A stretch of DNA of 64,000 nucleotides, taken from contig JACDOD010000008.1 of the NCBI GenBank assembly GCA_017656265.1, positions 62,001 through 126,000 of the forward strand. Reading direction: 5' to 3'. Below, in pieces: positions 37,595-44,978 of the stretch; positions within the stretch are counted from its first letter, which is position 1, and every line of letters begins with the position of its first letter. The notes under the pieces are model-generated. The model ran no database searches. It worked only from the letters and a program-made list of their open reading frames with translations, and was not told where the DNA came from. The position numbers and the translations under genes were made by a program. Origin of the DNA: Bacillaceae bacterium (GTDB lineage Bacteria > Bacillota > Bacilli > Bacillales > Alkalibacillaceae).

Positions 37595-38080
37595 CTAGAT
37601 TTGAAGTTTGAAGACAAACTGTTCCCCGATCTTCCCCATTATTCTTTTCCCTGTATCAACAAACCCAACCTTTTCATACAGTTTTTGTGCCGGGATATTC
37701 TTATGGTTAACGGCTAAAACAATTTCATCACATTCAGAAAACTGCCTTTTTACATAGTCCCGCAAAAGGTTCATTCCTTTTTTACCGTACCCCTTTCCCT
37801 GTCTGGATTCATCGATGGATAACCTGGTCAGTAGTAAAGCTTTTGGATTTTCTGTATACTTTTTTACCACATCTCCTGAACGCAGAACAAAAAAACCGAC
37901 TGGAGCTTCATCATGGAGAATAACAACTGGATGCATCGTTTTGTCCGCTTTTACTTCAGATATGCAGTGCTGAGGCAACGATGTGAATTTTTCTTGTTCT
38001 TCGGGCAAACAAAAGTTAAATAATGCTTCATCGTATTTTTGTTTATATAAATCCAGTCTGACATCAGTTTCTTTACTCAT
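37595..38080 (-). CDS. GNAT-family N-acetyltransferase
   Basis: 161 residues from the ATG at 38080 (GGGGTGAAG ribosome site); the track's longer start is not supported. Acetyl-CoA-binding motif A is 'LLTRLSIDESRQGKGYGKKGMNLLRDYVK' (R/QxxGxG/A), and 'LAVNHKNIPAQKLYEKVGFVDTGKR' is the usual motif B. The substrate is unknown. It lies 34 bases from a small membrane-protein gene on the same strand. Confidence 0.88.
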   Translation of the reverse strand: MSKETDVRLDLYKQKYDEALFNFCLPEEQEKFTSLPQHCISEVKADKTMHPVVILHDEAPVGFFVLRSGDVVKKYTENPKALLLTRLSIDESRQGKGYGKKGMNLLRDYVKRQFSECDEIVLAVNHKNIPAQKLYEKVGFVDTGKRIMGKIGEQFVFKLQI

Positions 38081-38114
38081 GTTCTTCACCCCGTTATCAA
38101 ACGGCAATTCTATT

Positions 38115-38435
38115 TCATCCCCTGTTGCTCGTTCTGCCAAAAAGGATAATAGCTATCGTTAGACAGAGCATACTCATGGCCCAGAACACGCCTGAAATCC
38201 CAATTCGCAGGGAAATCTCCTCTGATGCCATTATGTGATCAGGGTCAAAATGAATCGCCTTCATAAAAAAGTTAAAGGCGAATGTGAGCATCATAAGGTG
38301 CAACAAAATCATGGAATAGGCATAACCATTTTGTTTAGTTCTATACCAGAGCAGTATGGCCATTATACCTACAAGAGATATCATGATAAAAAAGCCAACC
38401 GTCAGCAATGCTGGGACTTCCTGTTCCAATGGCAT
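38115..38435 (-). CDS. Small three-helix membrane protein, unknown
   Basis: 106 residues, with hydrophobic segments near 8-28, 38-60 and 78-100. GGGAGTGATCAT precedes the ATG. No family is recognised. It sits between the LRR lipoprotein and GNAT genes on the same strand. Confidence 0.6.
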   Translation of the reverse strand: MPLEQEVPALLTVGFFIMISLVGIMAILLWYRTKQNGYAYSMILLHLMMLTFAFNFFMKAIHFDPDHIMASEEISLRIGISGVFWAMSMLCLTIAIILFGRTSNRG

Positions 38436-38503
38436 ATGATCACTCCCGGGGATATCTCGTCTGGATTACTGTTCATCCGTCTTATAAAACTAACTTTGCT
38501 GAT

Positions 38504-39508
38504 TTACCAGCTCAGGATCGTTTCTTCAGAAATTTTTAGCTCTTCTCTCTCCAGAGACTGCCAATCCTGAACTTGATTTTTATCCAGCAAAAGAATTTTT
38601 AAATTGCTAAGTTCCTGCAGTTCAGATACAGAAGTTACCTCTGTATCCCGAATATCCAAATACTCGAGATTAGTCTGACTGATTAGTGGAGACAAATCTT
38701 TGACCCTTGTTCCTGCAACCTGAAGCCTTTCCAGCCCTTCATAATCCCTCAAAAATTCTAGAGAATCAACAGGATTTTCACTGAGGATTAGCACCTTTAG
38801 CTGTTTCATTTGTTCGAGTCCTTTTGTTGACTTTATCTGATTCCCTGCTACATTTAAAAGCTCTAGATGACTTAACCCCGAAAGCGGCTCCAGTGATGTA
38901 ATCTGGTTATATTCAAGATTCAGGCTTTCAAGGGAGGTCAGATCTTTCAAAGGAGTAATATCCTTGATCTTATTCTGGCCCAGCAGCAACCTCTCTAGGT
39001 TATCAAGGGGTGGGAGCCCATCGATATGTTCCAGACCATTATCTTCTAAATACAGGTCTGTCAGCTGGTTTAAATGCTGAAGATCTTTTAGATCAGGCAC
39101 TTCCGGGACACGGCTCCTGGAAATGCTTAACTCCTTCAAGTTATTGAGTTCTTCTAAAAATGAGGAATCCTCAAATAGAACTGAAATACGCAGGGACTCT
39201 AGATTTTTAAGTTCACTCAAAATGGATAGATTCAAGATTCCGCTTTCCGCTCCCTGATGGTCCAGATCTAGCTGCTTTACTTTAAGAAGATCTTCTGCCG
39301 TTAAATCTTCACGATTTTTGTCCAGCTCCTGAGCAATTAACGCTAAAACAATTGGGTCCTCTACCTGCTGTAATGGATCATTATACTCTGTATTAGCCTG
39401 TTTTTGTTGATCATCCTGCAGCTTTTTTGTTGAGGTTTCCGAAGTATTCTCCTCACAGCCAAAACTGAAAAAAATGAGTAGTATAAATAAGAACAAGATT
39501 CGTTTCAT
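38504..39508 (-). CDS. Leucine-rich-repeat lipoprotein (internalin-like LRR)
   Basis: 334 residues. Signal peptide with lipobox 'FSFGC', so it should be lipid-anchored outside the membrane. A charged linker (20-60) is followed by about ten 22-residue SDS22/internalin-type repeats such as 'LTSLESLNLEYNQITSLEPLSGLSHLELLNVAGNQI'. These form a curved binding surface, usually for protein contacts. There is no LPXTG anchor. AGGAGGGG precedes the ATG. The partner is unknown. Confidence 0.88.
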   Translation of the reverse strand: MKRILFLFILLIFFSFGCEENTSETSTKKLQDDQQKQANTEYNDPLQQVEDPIVLALIAQELDKNREDLTAEDLLKVKQLDLDHQGAESGILNLSILSELKNLESLRISVLFEDSSFLEELNNLKELSISRSRVPEVPDLKDLQHLNQLTDLYLEDNGLEHIDGLPPLDNLERLLLGQNKIKDITPLKDLTSLESLNLEYNQITSLEPLSGLSHLELLNVAGNQIKSTKGLEQMKQLKVLILSENPVDSLEFLRDYEGLERLQVAGTRVKDLSPLISQTNLEYLDIRDTEVTSVSELQELSNLKILLLDKNQVQDWQSLEREELKISEETILSW

Positions 39509-39656
39509 TCTGCTGACCCCTCCTATGAGTTATTGAATATCAGTAAAATATTCCAATAACAATCCCTTTTTTAAATAGACGACGGTTACCAGATAAAGTT
39601 ACAGGGTTATAAAACATATAAAAGAAAGGGTTCCCTTGCTTGATTCCATTTAAAAA

Positions 39657-40289
39657 TTATAGTCGCAGTTTCTTTTTTAAAAGCTCAAAATGGGACATAA
39701 AAGAATATTCAATACCAGACGCAGGCATAGACAGCATAACCTGATCCAATAATGGATAATCATACAGCTTTCCTTCATACACCACTTGGAAACGCGGATG
39801 ATCTTTAAAGTCATTAGGAGTGATCAGAGCAGAAGGACGATCCCATAAATTCAGGCCGCTTTTTTCAAAGACATCCGCAACAAATTGGGAGCAAAAGTAT
39901 TTGTTTCTTTGATAAACCGGATGGCGAACAGCTACACCAATGAGTCCCAATAAATTATATGAATATATATCTTTATTCATATTAAAGCTCTGGATAACAT
40001 TTCTGATGCGAATATATTCCTTTGATGAGACATCAATCTTTAATAGTAAGCATCTCGTGTTATAAAAGTATCGGTAGGTACCAAAATAGACATCCTCTTT
40101 TATAAAACCAGCAATCAGAGGATTTCTCGGATATTTTCGCCCAAAGCTATAGACTTCATTGAGTTTGCTGTCAAAAACTATGGAAACATGATTGTAAGGC
40201 GCATTTGTAAACCTTTTAATGACTTTGGTAAACAATGTGCCTGTATCAGTCAATAAAACATAAACCGGCCTGATCTTTTTAACCAGCAT
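39657..40289 (-). CDS. YiiX/NlpC-like permuted papain-fold protein
   Basis: 210 residues. The histidine motif 'FTNAPYNHVSIVFD' precedes the cysteine motif 'YQRNKYFCSQFVADVFEKSGL'. This is the permuted order of YiiX/YebB-like (DUF830-type) enzymes of the NlpC/P60 superfamily. They are amidases or thioesterases of uncertain substrate. There is no signal peptide. AAAGGACAG precedes the ATG. Confidence 0.75.
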   Translation of the reverse strand: MLVKKIRPVYVLLTDTGTLFTKVIKRFTNAPYNHVSIVFDSKLNEVYSFGRKYPRNPLIAGFIKEDVYFGTYRYFYNTRCLLLKIDVSSKEYIRIRNVIQSFNMNKDIYSYNLLGLIGVAVRHPVYQRNKYFCSQFVADVFEKSGLNLWDRPSALITPNDFKDHPRFQVVYEGKLYDYPLLDQVMLSMPASGIEYSFMSHFELLKKKLRL

Positions 40290-40392
40290 AGCTTTTCTGT
40301 CCTTTCCTCAACACAAGCGGCAAATCCCCCACTTCTTTATCCCTGGAGGTCTTCATCACTTCGGTATTCTACGATATCCCCAGGCTGACGGT

Positions 40393-40608
40393 CTAACGCC
40401 TCAAATCGCCGCTAAGGTTGAAAATCGAATTGCCTTTCCATTTTTCAAGATTGAAAGGTTTGCCATCGTATTTCCAACCTTCTCTGAGAGTTTGGTTACG
40501 CTCATTTTTCCCTTTTGCGAGCATCAAATCAAAATGGATAACTTTTAAAGATTTTGAATCAACAACAATCTTCTTTCTATTGAAGAGTTGAGCAATTTCC
40601 GCCCTCAA
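40393..40608 (-). pseudogene. Unrecognised gene fragment at the left edge of the Tn7-like region
   Basis: 71 codons, 'VVDSKSLKVIHFDLMLAKGKNERNQTLREGWKYDGKPFNLEKWKGNSIFNLSGD'. The sequence looks protein-like and hydrophilic. One frame over, just past its stop, 'DRQPGDIVEYRSDEDLQG' continues, so a frameshift is possible. Its start overlaps the degenerate transposon end, so the 5' part is probably lost. I cannot assign a family. Confidence 0.3.
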
Positions 40609-40665
40609 ACATGCACTTCACCGTACCTGAATAAAAAGCACGAGGAAAAAAGTTGTTGAATAACG
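40568..40665 (+). mobile_element. Degenerate left end of Tn7-like element A
   Basis: The stretch GAAGAGTTGAGCAATTT...TGCACTTCACCGTACCTGAAT...GGAAAAAAGTTGTTGAATA aligns with the better-preserved left end at 56373-56470 (AAAAAAGTTGTTTAATTT...CGCATTTCACCGCACCTAAAT...GAAAAAAAGTTGTTTAAAA). It contains two TnsB-site-like motifs. The terminal TGT is not clear, so the exact boundary is uncertain. Confidence 0.55.
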
Positions 40666-40682
40666 CATGAAAGATATTAAAA

Positions 40683-41612
40683 TTAAAACCATGAACAATA
40701 TTTGTCTAAATATGCAATAGAGCGCTGTCTCAGCATACGCATTTGATCGGTCATTTGAGCCTGTTTATCTACCCAGGCTATACCTGCTAGTCCTTCTAAT
40801 GATTTATAGAGATTTATACGCTCCAGATCAAGTGACTGTGAGGAAGCGTTCTCCCAGCCGTAAAATAGCCGCTGCTCCAACTCTGTGTTTTTATCATGTA
40901 AATCCATCAATGGCAACTTCGCAAGATCCCATAACGGATCTCCGATAGAAGCCCCTTCAAAATCTATAACTCCCTTTATATCACTTTCATCTGGTCGAAT
41001 CAATAGATTACGAAAACCAAAATCACAATGAATGAAAGTCGTTCTTGGAGGTTCTTCTAGGCCATTGATCCTATCCTTAATGGCTGCCAAATGCTGTTCC
41101 AGACTACTTTGCCTGTCTTCTTCTGAAAGCTTTATCCGACCAATCCACTTATCTACTTGACGTTCGATATAGCTTTTCCAGGAAAACTCTTCAAATGTAC
41201 TGGCATCATAATTATGTCTAAGCCAAAAGTCAGATTCTTTCAACTCATTTTTGGATAAAGCAAATTGCATTTCCGCCAATACCTCACCGATCTTTTCCAT
41301 TAGAAATGATTGTTTTTCTTCATTGTAGCTGGAGAATAAGGGGGCAATCGGTTTTCCGTCCATCCAATCCTCAATGATTATAAAATCCTCATCAATCTTA
41401 TCTTCGCATATGAGTTGAGGTACCCTTACACTTTTTGAGTTTAAAAGTCTTAAGCTTTTTACTTCCCTATTAAAGAGATATTCCTGCTTATGAATTTTAA
41501 CCGCCACATGTTTGTGGTTCATTTGCCCTTTGTAAACGAGTAGTTCTGGCCTTGTGACAACAGACTGGAGTGAATGCAAGCCCAACTTTTCACAAAGTAA
41601 TTTTACATTCAT
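40683..41612 (-). CDS. Aminoglycoside phosphotransferase-family kinase
   Basis: 309 residues from the preferred start at 41612 (GAGGAGG five bases upstream). Protein-kinase-like fold: 'HVAVKIHKQEYLFNREVKSLRLL' (ATP lysine), catalytic loop 'TTFIHCDFGFRNLLIRPD', and the metal-binding motif 'GVIDFEGASIGDPLWDLAKL'. This APH/choline kinase-like family phosphorylates small molecules; a true antibiotic substrate cannot be inferred. A 75-bp degenerate copy of its 3' end lies at 56553, beside another transposon end. It is the first cargo gene of element A. Confidence 0.85.
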   Translation of the reverse strand: MNVKLLCEKLGLHSLQSVVTRPELLVYKGQMNHKHVAVKIHKQEYLFNREVKSLRLLNSKSVRVPQLICEDKIDEDFIIIEDWMDGKPIAPLFSSYNEEKQSFLMEKIGEVLAEMQFALSKNELKESDFWLRHNYDASTFEEFSWKSYIERQVDKWIGRIKLSEEDRQSSLEQHLAAIKDRINGLEEPPRTTFIHCDFGFRNLLIRPDESDIKGVIDFEGASIGDPLWDLAKLPLMDLHDKNTELEQRLFYGWENASSQSLDLERINLYKSLEGLAGIAWVDKQAQMTDQMRMLRQRSIAYLDKYCSWF

Positions 41613-41643
41613 CATTTCCTCCTCAACCAATTCTTCTGATTTA

Positions 41644-41865
41644 TTTCAGCAGCCAGCTTAGTGACATACTCCCGCCACCTACGCTGACGCTAAGAGATGG
41701 GAGCTTCTCAGTTAATCCCGCCCGACCAGAGAAGAAGTTAGTAAATGCTTTATGTAAGTTTAGTTGGGCGTCGGCCAATGCCAGGCTGTCTACTTCCATG
41801 CCTAACCAAATTAATCTCCCTCTTTCACTTCATTCAGAAGTGGGAGACTTCTTTCGGAGGTAAGT
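41644..41865. mobile_element. Relic of an IS200/IS605-type element
   Basis: The sequence GTGACATACTCCCGCCACCTACGCTGACGC with AAGAGATGGGAGCTTCTC, and at the far side CATTCAGAAGTGGGAGACTTC, resembles the hairpin ends of IS605/IS1341 elements. No transposase or TnpB frame is left between them, so it is a deletion derivative or MITE-like copy. Confidence 0.5.
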
Positions 41866-42076
41866 TAAATTCTGCTTAACCACCTTTTTTTGGGATGCTT
41901 AAAATAATCCAATCCTGACCTTGGATACGTCAACATAAAGATATTGGTTCGTTTGAAGAAAAAGAGAAACGAACACCAGAACAAAAAGAACTGAAGACGC
42001 TACAAACAAGTTTATGAACCTTTAAAAATTTGTTCAGTTTAATGTTAACATACATTACCAGTATACTATTAGAAAT

Positions 42077-42133
42077 AGGTAGAGTCTCCTTTCTCATGTT
42101 TTGTTTGGTCACAAATCTGAGAATACTCTACCT
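42077..42133. terminator. Inverted repeat, possible terminator
   Basis: AGGTAGAGT (42077-42085) and ACTCTACCT (42125-42133) pair across a 39-base loop between element-A cargo genes. T-rich sequence follows on the plus side. The rest of 41866-42252 has only short broken frames, one reading 'FEEKEKRTPEQKELKTLQTSL' on the plus strand, perhaps a transposase scrap. Confidence 0.35.
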
Positions 42134-42252
42134 TTGCCTTTTCTACCAAGAAAAAACATATAAACAAACTATATACATCATCGAATAAAATACTTCTATT
42201 TATGTTTGTTTATATATATTACTCTATTTACTTTCGCTTCATAGTTAATTAA

Positions 42253-42873
42253 CTATATTTCTGATCGGAAAGTTCTCCCCAGTTCTTCGCCCAATCCGAA
42301 ATAATGACGAAAATTATAAATCAAAGGATTCCATTTATTCGGATCAATATGACTTTCATTTTTTAGAATATCGTGATGAGCATGGACGTGTAGCACTTTA
42401 GTTTCAACAATTGCAAAATGCGGAGTATGGCCCGGTATTCGAACATCTTTTACTTTTGCTTCAATTTGAATGGGACATTCCAGAATACGATCTGGTTTAA
42501 CAGAAACAGATTGAACAGGTGTTAATTCACTCGCCTTAAACTTGTCCTTTTTATATAAAAACCCATTCTTTCTTTTGTATTCTGGTACCGGATTTTTCCC
42601 CGTATATGGAGCTAATTTTTCAACATTTTTCCATAATTCTGATGAAGGTATATTCAATACAACTTCTTGATGACGCTGTATATTTTCATATGCCTTTCCT
42701 CCTAATCCAAGTCCTAAAATAATACAATGACCAAGAGCCCATGAAGAAGATATCGGGCTAATATTTGTCGTCCCATCTTCATTTACCGTATTTAAAAGTA
42801 CTACAGGAGTGCCATAATACAAAATCTTAGGCTCAATAATTGTTGTTTGATTAAATGTTTTCTGTTTTTTCAT
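42253..42873 (-). CDS. Flavin reductase-like FMN-binding protein
   Basis: 206 residues of the flavin reductase/flavoredoxin split-barrel family. 'YYGTPVVLLNTVNEDGTTNISPISSSWALGHCIILGLG' is the FMN-binding N-terminal strand region, and 'EVVLNIPSSELWKNVEKLA' is the conserved 'vN.p' segment. It probably reduces flavin or a bound substrate in the cytoplasm. It is divergent from an ArsR-type regulator (42968) that likely controls it. Confidence 0.82.
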   Translation of the reverse strand: MKKQKTFNQTTIIEPKILYYGTPVVLLNTVNEDGTTNISPISSSWALGHCIILGLGLGGKAYENIQRHQEVVLNIPSSELWKNVEKLAPYTGKNPVPEYKRKNGFLYKKDKFKASELTPVQSVSVKPDRILECPIQIEAKVKDVRIPGHTPHFAIVETKVLHVHAHHDILKNESHIDPNKWNPLIYNFRHYFGLGEELGRTFRSEI

Positions 42874-42967
42874 AAAAATTCCCCCTATTTGATAGACCTT
42901 TCATTCATTGTATAATGAAAATATTTCTAAGTTCATCGAATTGTGGATGTAAAAGGAGGCTAGATTG

Positions 42968-43654
42968 ATGGGAGTAAATCCAAATGTTTCATCTATTGCA
43001 AGCTTAATAAGCGAACCATCAAGGGCTGCGATTTTGTTGGCACTATTAGATGGCACGTATCGCCCAGCAAGTGAACTTGCCTATATGGCAGGTATTACAC
43101 CTCAGACTGCAAGTTTCCATTTAAAGAAAATGCTTGATGTTAATGTTGTAACCATGCAAAAGCAAGGAAGGCATCATTATTATGCTATTAAGAATTATGA
43201 AGTAGCAAAGGTTCTTGAATCTCTTTTAGCCCTGGCACCACAACCTGAAATTAAGTCTTTAAATCATTCAGAAGAGAACAAAGCCATTCGTTCAGCCAGA
43301 ACGTGTTATGACCATTTAGCCGGAAATCTTGGCGTACAGATTACTCATGCTATGCTTAAAAACGGGATTCTTAAAGATGGGGACAAAGAATTTGAAGTAA
43401 CTGATAAGGGAGAAGCATTTTTTATTCGTTTGGGTATTGATATTTCTTCTTTGAAGCAGATTCGCCGTTCTTTTTCTCACAAGTGTTTGGATTGGAGCGA
43501 AAGACAATATCATCTTGCCGGATCTCTAGGTTATGCTCTATTAAATAAAATGTTAGAAGATGGCTGGATTAATAGGGTAGCTGATACTCGTGCAGTGAAA
43601 GTATCAGCATTGGGCAAGAAAGAAATTGAGAAAAACTTTGGAATTAAACTGTAG
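42968..43654 (+). CDS. ArsR/HTH_20-type transcriptional regulator
   Basis: 228 residues. The N-terminal winged helix is 'SRAAILLALLDGTYRPASELAYMAGITPQTASFHLKKMLDVNVVTMQKQGRHHYYAI'. The long C-terminal part ('ARTCYDHLAGNLGVQITHAMLKNGIL') is typical of the larger YczG-like ArsR group. AAGGAGG is eight bases before the ATG at 42968; the track uses a TTG one codon earlier. Divergent from the flavin reductase gene, its probable target. Confidence 0.82.
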   Translation: MGVNPNVSSIASLISEPSRAAILLALLDGTYRPASELAYMAGITPQTASFHLKKMLDVNVVTMQKQGRHHYYAIKNYEVAKVLESLLALAPQPEIKSLNHSEENKAIRSARTCYDHLAGNLGVQITHAMLKNGILKDGDKEFEVTDKGEAFFIRLGIDISSLKQIRRSFSHKCLDWSERQYHLAGSLGYALLNKMLEDGWINRVADTRAVKVSALGKKEIEKNFGIKL

Positions 43655-43659
43655 TCTTT

Positions 43660-43815
43660 CAAATTCTAAATGTCTCTTGTGTTCTAACATCCTGAAGAAT
43701 TTCATTTACTGCAATGTTCATATGATTAACCTCTCTCTTCCTAATTCATCTTTATCCTTCTTTGTAATACCTGGCTATCTTTTTTTCTGTCCAGCCTGTC
43801 TTATGTTTTTGCCAT
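43660..43815 (-). pseudogene. Collapsed tnsA-tnsB remnant of element A
   Basis: On the minus strand the first codons of tnsA (ATGGCAAAAACATAAGACAGGCTGG..., one base inserted) run to 'YYKEG', then jump to the last codons of tnsA ('ERLII'). The overlapping ATGA start of tnsB follows ('MNIAVNEILQDVRTQETFR'), then a stop. DNA identity to the copy at 55380-56254 is over 85% in the kept parts. An internal deletion removed most of tnsA, and tnsB is cut after 18 codons. Confidence 0.85.
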
Positions 43816-43843
43816 GATAATCTCCATAATATGAAAAATTGCG

Positions 43844-43882
43844 TGCTTGAGTTGTTTCTTCAGTCTTTCCCAAGCACGCAAT
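43844..43882 (-). terminator. Hairpin upstream of the tnsA remnant (copy A)
   Basis: GCGTGCTTG and CAAGCACGC form a stem matching the one at 56280-56317. It is conserved between the two element copies and lies between the transposon end and tnsA. Confidence 0.55.
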
Positions 43883-43888
43883 TATGAA

Positions 43889-43957
43889 TGTTGACAAAAT
43901 AAAAAAGTTGTTTAAAAATTGATTAACGATTTTTTAGAATACTAATTGTTTAATGCA
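43889..43957 (+). mobile_element. Left end of Tn7-like element B
   Basis: TGTTGACAAAATAAAAAAGTTG starts with the TGT typical of Tn7-type ends, carries one clear TnsB-site motif, and a second degenerate one follows (CTAATTGTTTAATG near 43945). It is joined directly to the remnant of element A. Confidence 0.75.
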
Positions 43958-43984
43958 AAATAACTATGATATTCAACTTAAGTA

Positions 43985-44089
43985 TTAATCATCACAATTA
44001 AAACATTTAGAGCCTGGTAAAGTACCAAGCTCAAAAAGTTTTCCGCATCCTGTACAAATATCAAAGTTTGTTAACCAAAATAATCCCAT
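43985..44089 (-). CDS. Possible 34-residue zinc-ribbon protein
   Basis: Too short for the track. It reads 'MGLFWLTNFDICTGCGKLFELGTLPGSKCFNCDD' with paired CxxC motifs. In-frame codons upstream ('LLIGAIF') suggest a transmembrane start at a TTG, so it may be longer or the tail of a lost gene. No convincing ribosome site is seen. The region from 44090 to 44353 holds nothing else I recognise. Confidence 0.3.
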   Translation of the reverse strand: MGLFWLTNFDICTGCGKLFELGTLPGSKCFNCDD

Positions 44090-44353
44090 AAAAATGGCTC
44101 CGATCAGCAAAAAACGATGTTCGGAACCATTTTTAAATTATTTTTGGCTAGTTATGTCCCAGCCTCTTTGTTTTCGGCACTTTCTGCTAACTGAATCAGA
44201 TCTTCTTTGTTTATACATCAACAAAAGCCTATTCCTTTTTTAATCAAAGTCATTATCGGTCCGTTTATACAATAAATTTCACCCATCAAAATATTAAAAA
44301 CCTTTCATAAGAGGAAAAACACCTTTCTAAACATAGATAAAACTTAAAATAGT

Positions 44354-44965
44354 TTAGTATTTTTTCAAAGCATTCCGGACAAATGATAATAGGAATTTGT
44401 TTTTGAAAAAAACATATACAGGAAATATGCTAAAAATCAATAAATAGGGAAATGCAATGAGGATCATTATCAGCAATATTTTAGAAATTATCAAAAAAAT
44501 CGTTATATGGATTTTTCTTATGGCAAATGTAAAGCTCATTAAAAATATATGCCTGACTGGAGCATCCATCATTACACTAAACGTAATAAAATACTGATGT
44601 ATTAACAGCATTAATAAACTAATAATCATAGCAAGACTTATAAGGATATAAGTAAAACTGTTAATTAACTGACTGTTAATTCCCAATTGAACATATAAGT
44701 AAAGTGAACATAATACAGTGATTAAAATAAAGGAATATAGATAACTTCTTAATAAATACTGTTTAAAACCAGAGAAAAATTCCTTAAAAAGACCTCCTCC
44801 TTCTTCTTTCACCCACTTGTAAGTTACATGATACAAGGCAAAAAGGGCTGGGGGTATGGTGATCACTGGCAAGCTTATGACTAGACACAGTAAGTTAAGA
44901 AACCAGTATTCGGCAACTAAATATAATTTGGATTTTATATTCGATTGATAAAAGTCTCCTTGCAT
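44354..44965 (-). CDS. YesL-like DUF624 membrane protein
   Basis: 203 residues, about five hydrophobic helices. The opening 'YWFLNLLCLVISLPVITIPPALFALYHVTYKWVKEEGG' is the DUF624/YesL signature. The family is commonly encoded with carbohydrate ABC importers and glycosidases, as here; its biochemical role is unknown. ATG at 44965 with AAAGGA is preferred to the TTG at 44995. It is the last gene of the element-B glycan operon. Confidence 0.82.
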   Translation of the reverse strand: MQGDFYQSNIKSKLYLVAEYWFLNLLCLVISLPVITIPPALFALYHVTYKWVKEEGGGLFKEFFSGFKQYLLRSYLYSFILITVLCSLYLYVQLGINSQLINSFTYILISLAMIISLLMLLIHQYFITFSVMMDAPVRHIFLMSFTFAIRKIHITIFLIISKILLIMILIAFPYLLIFSIFPVYVFFKNKFLLSFVRNALKKY

Positions 44966-44978
44966 GATGGTCAATCCT

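Noticed and set aside
40683-41612. Phosphotransferase gene 3' end as the transposon attachment site
   Set aside because: The gene and its fragment lie inside left ends, on the side away from tnsA. In Tn7-type insertion the target gene is outside the right end.
41930-42112. 60-codon minus-strand ORF
   Set aside because: No ribosome site or family; it overlaps scraps of other frames in decayed DNA.
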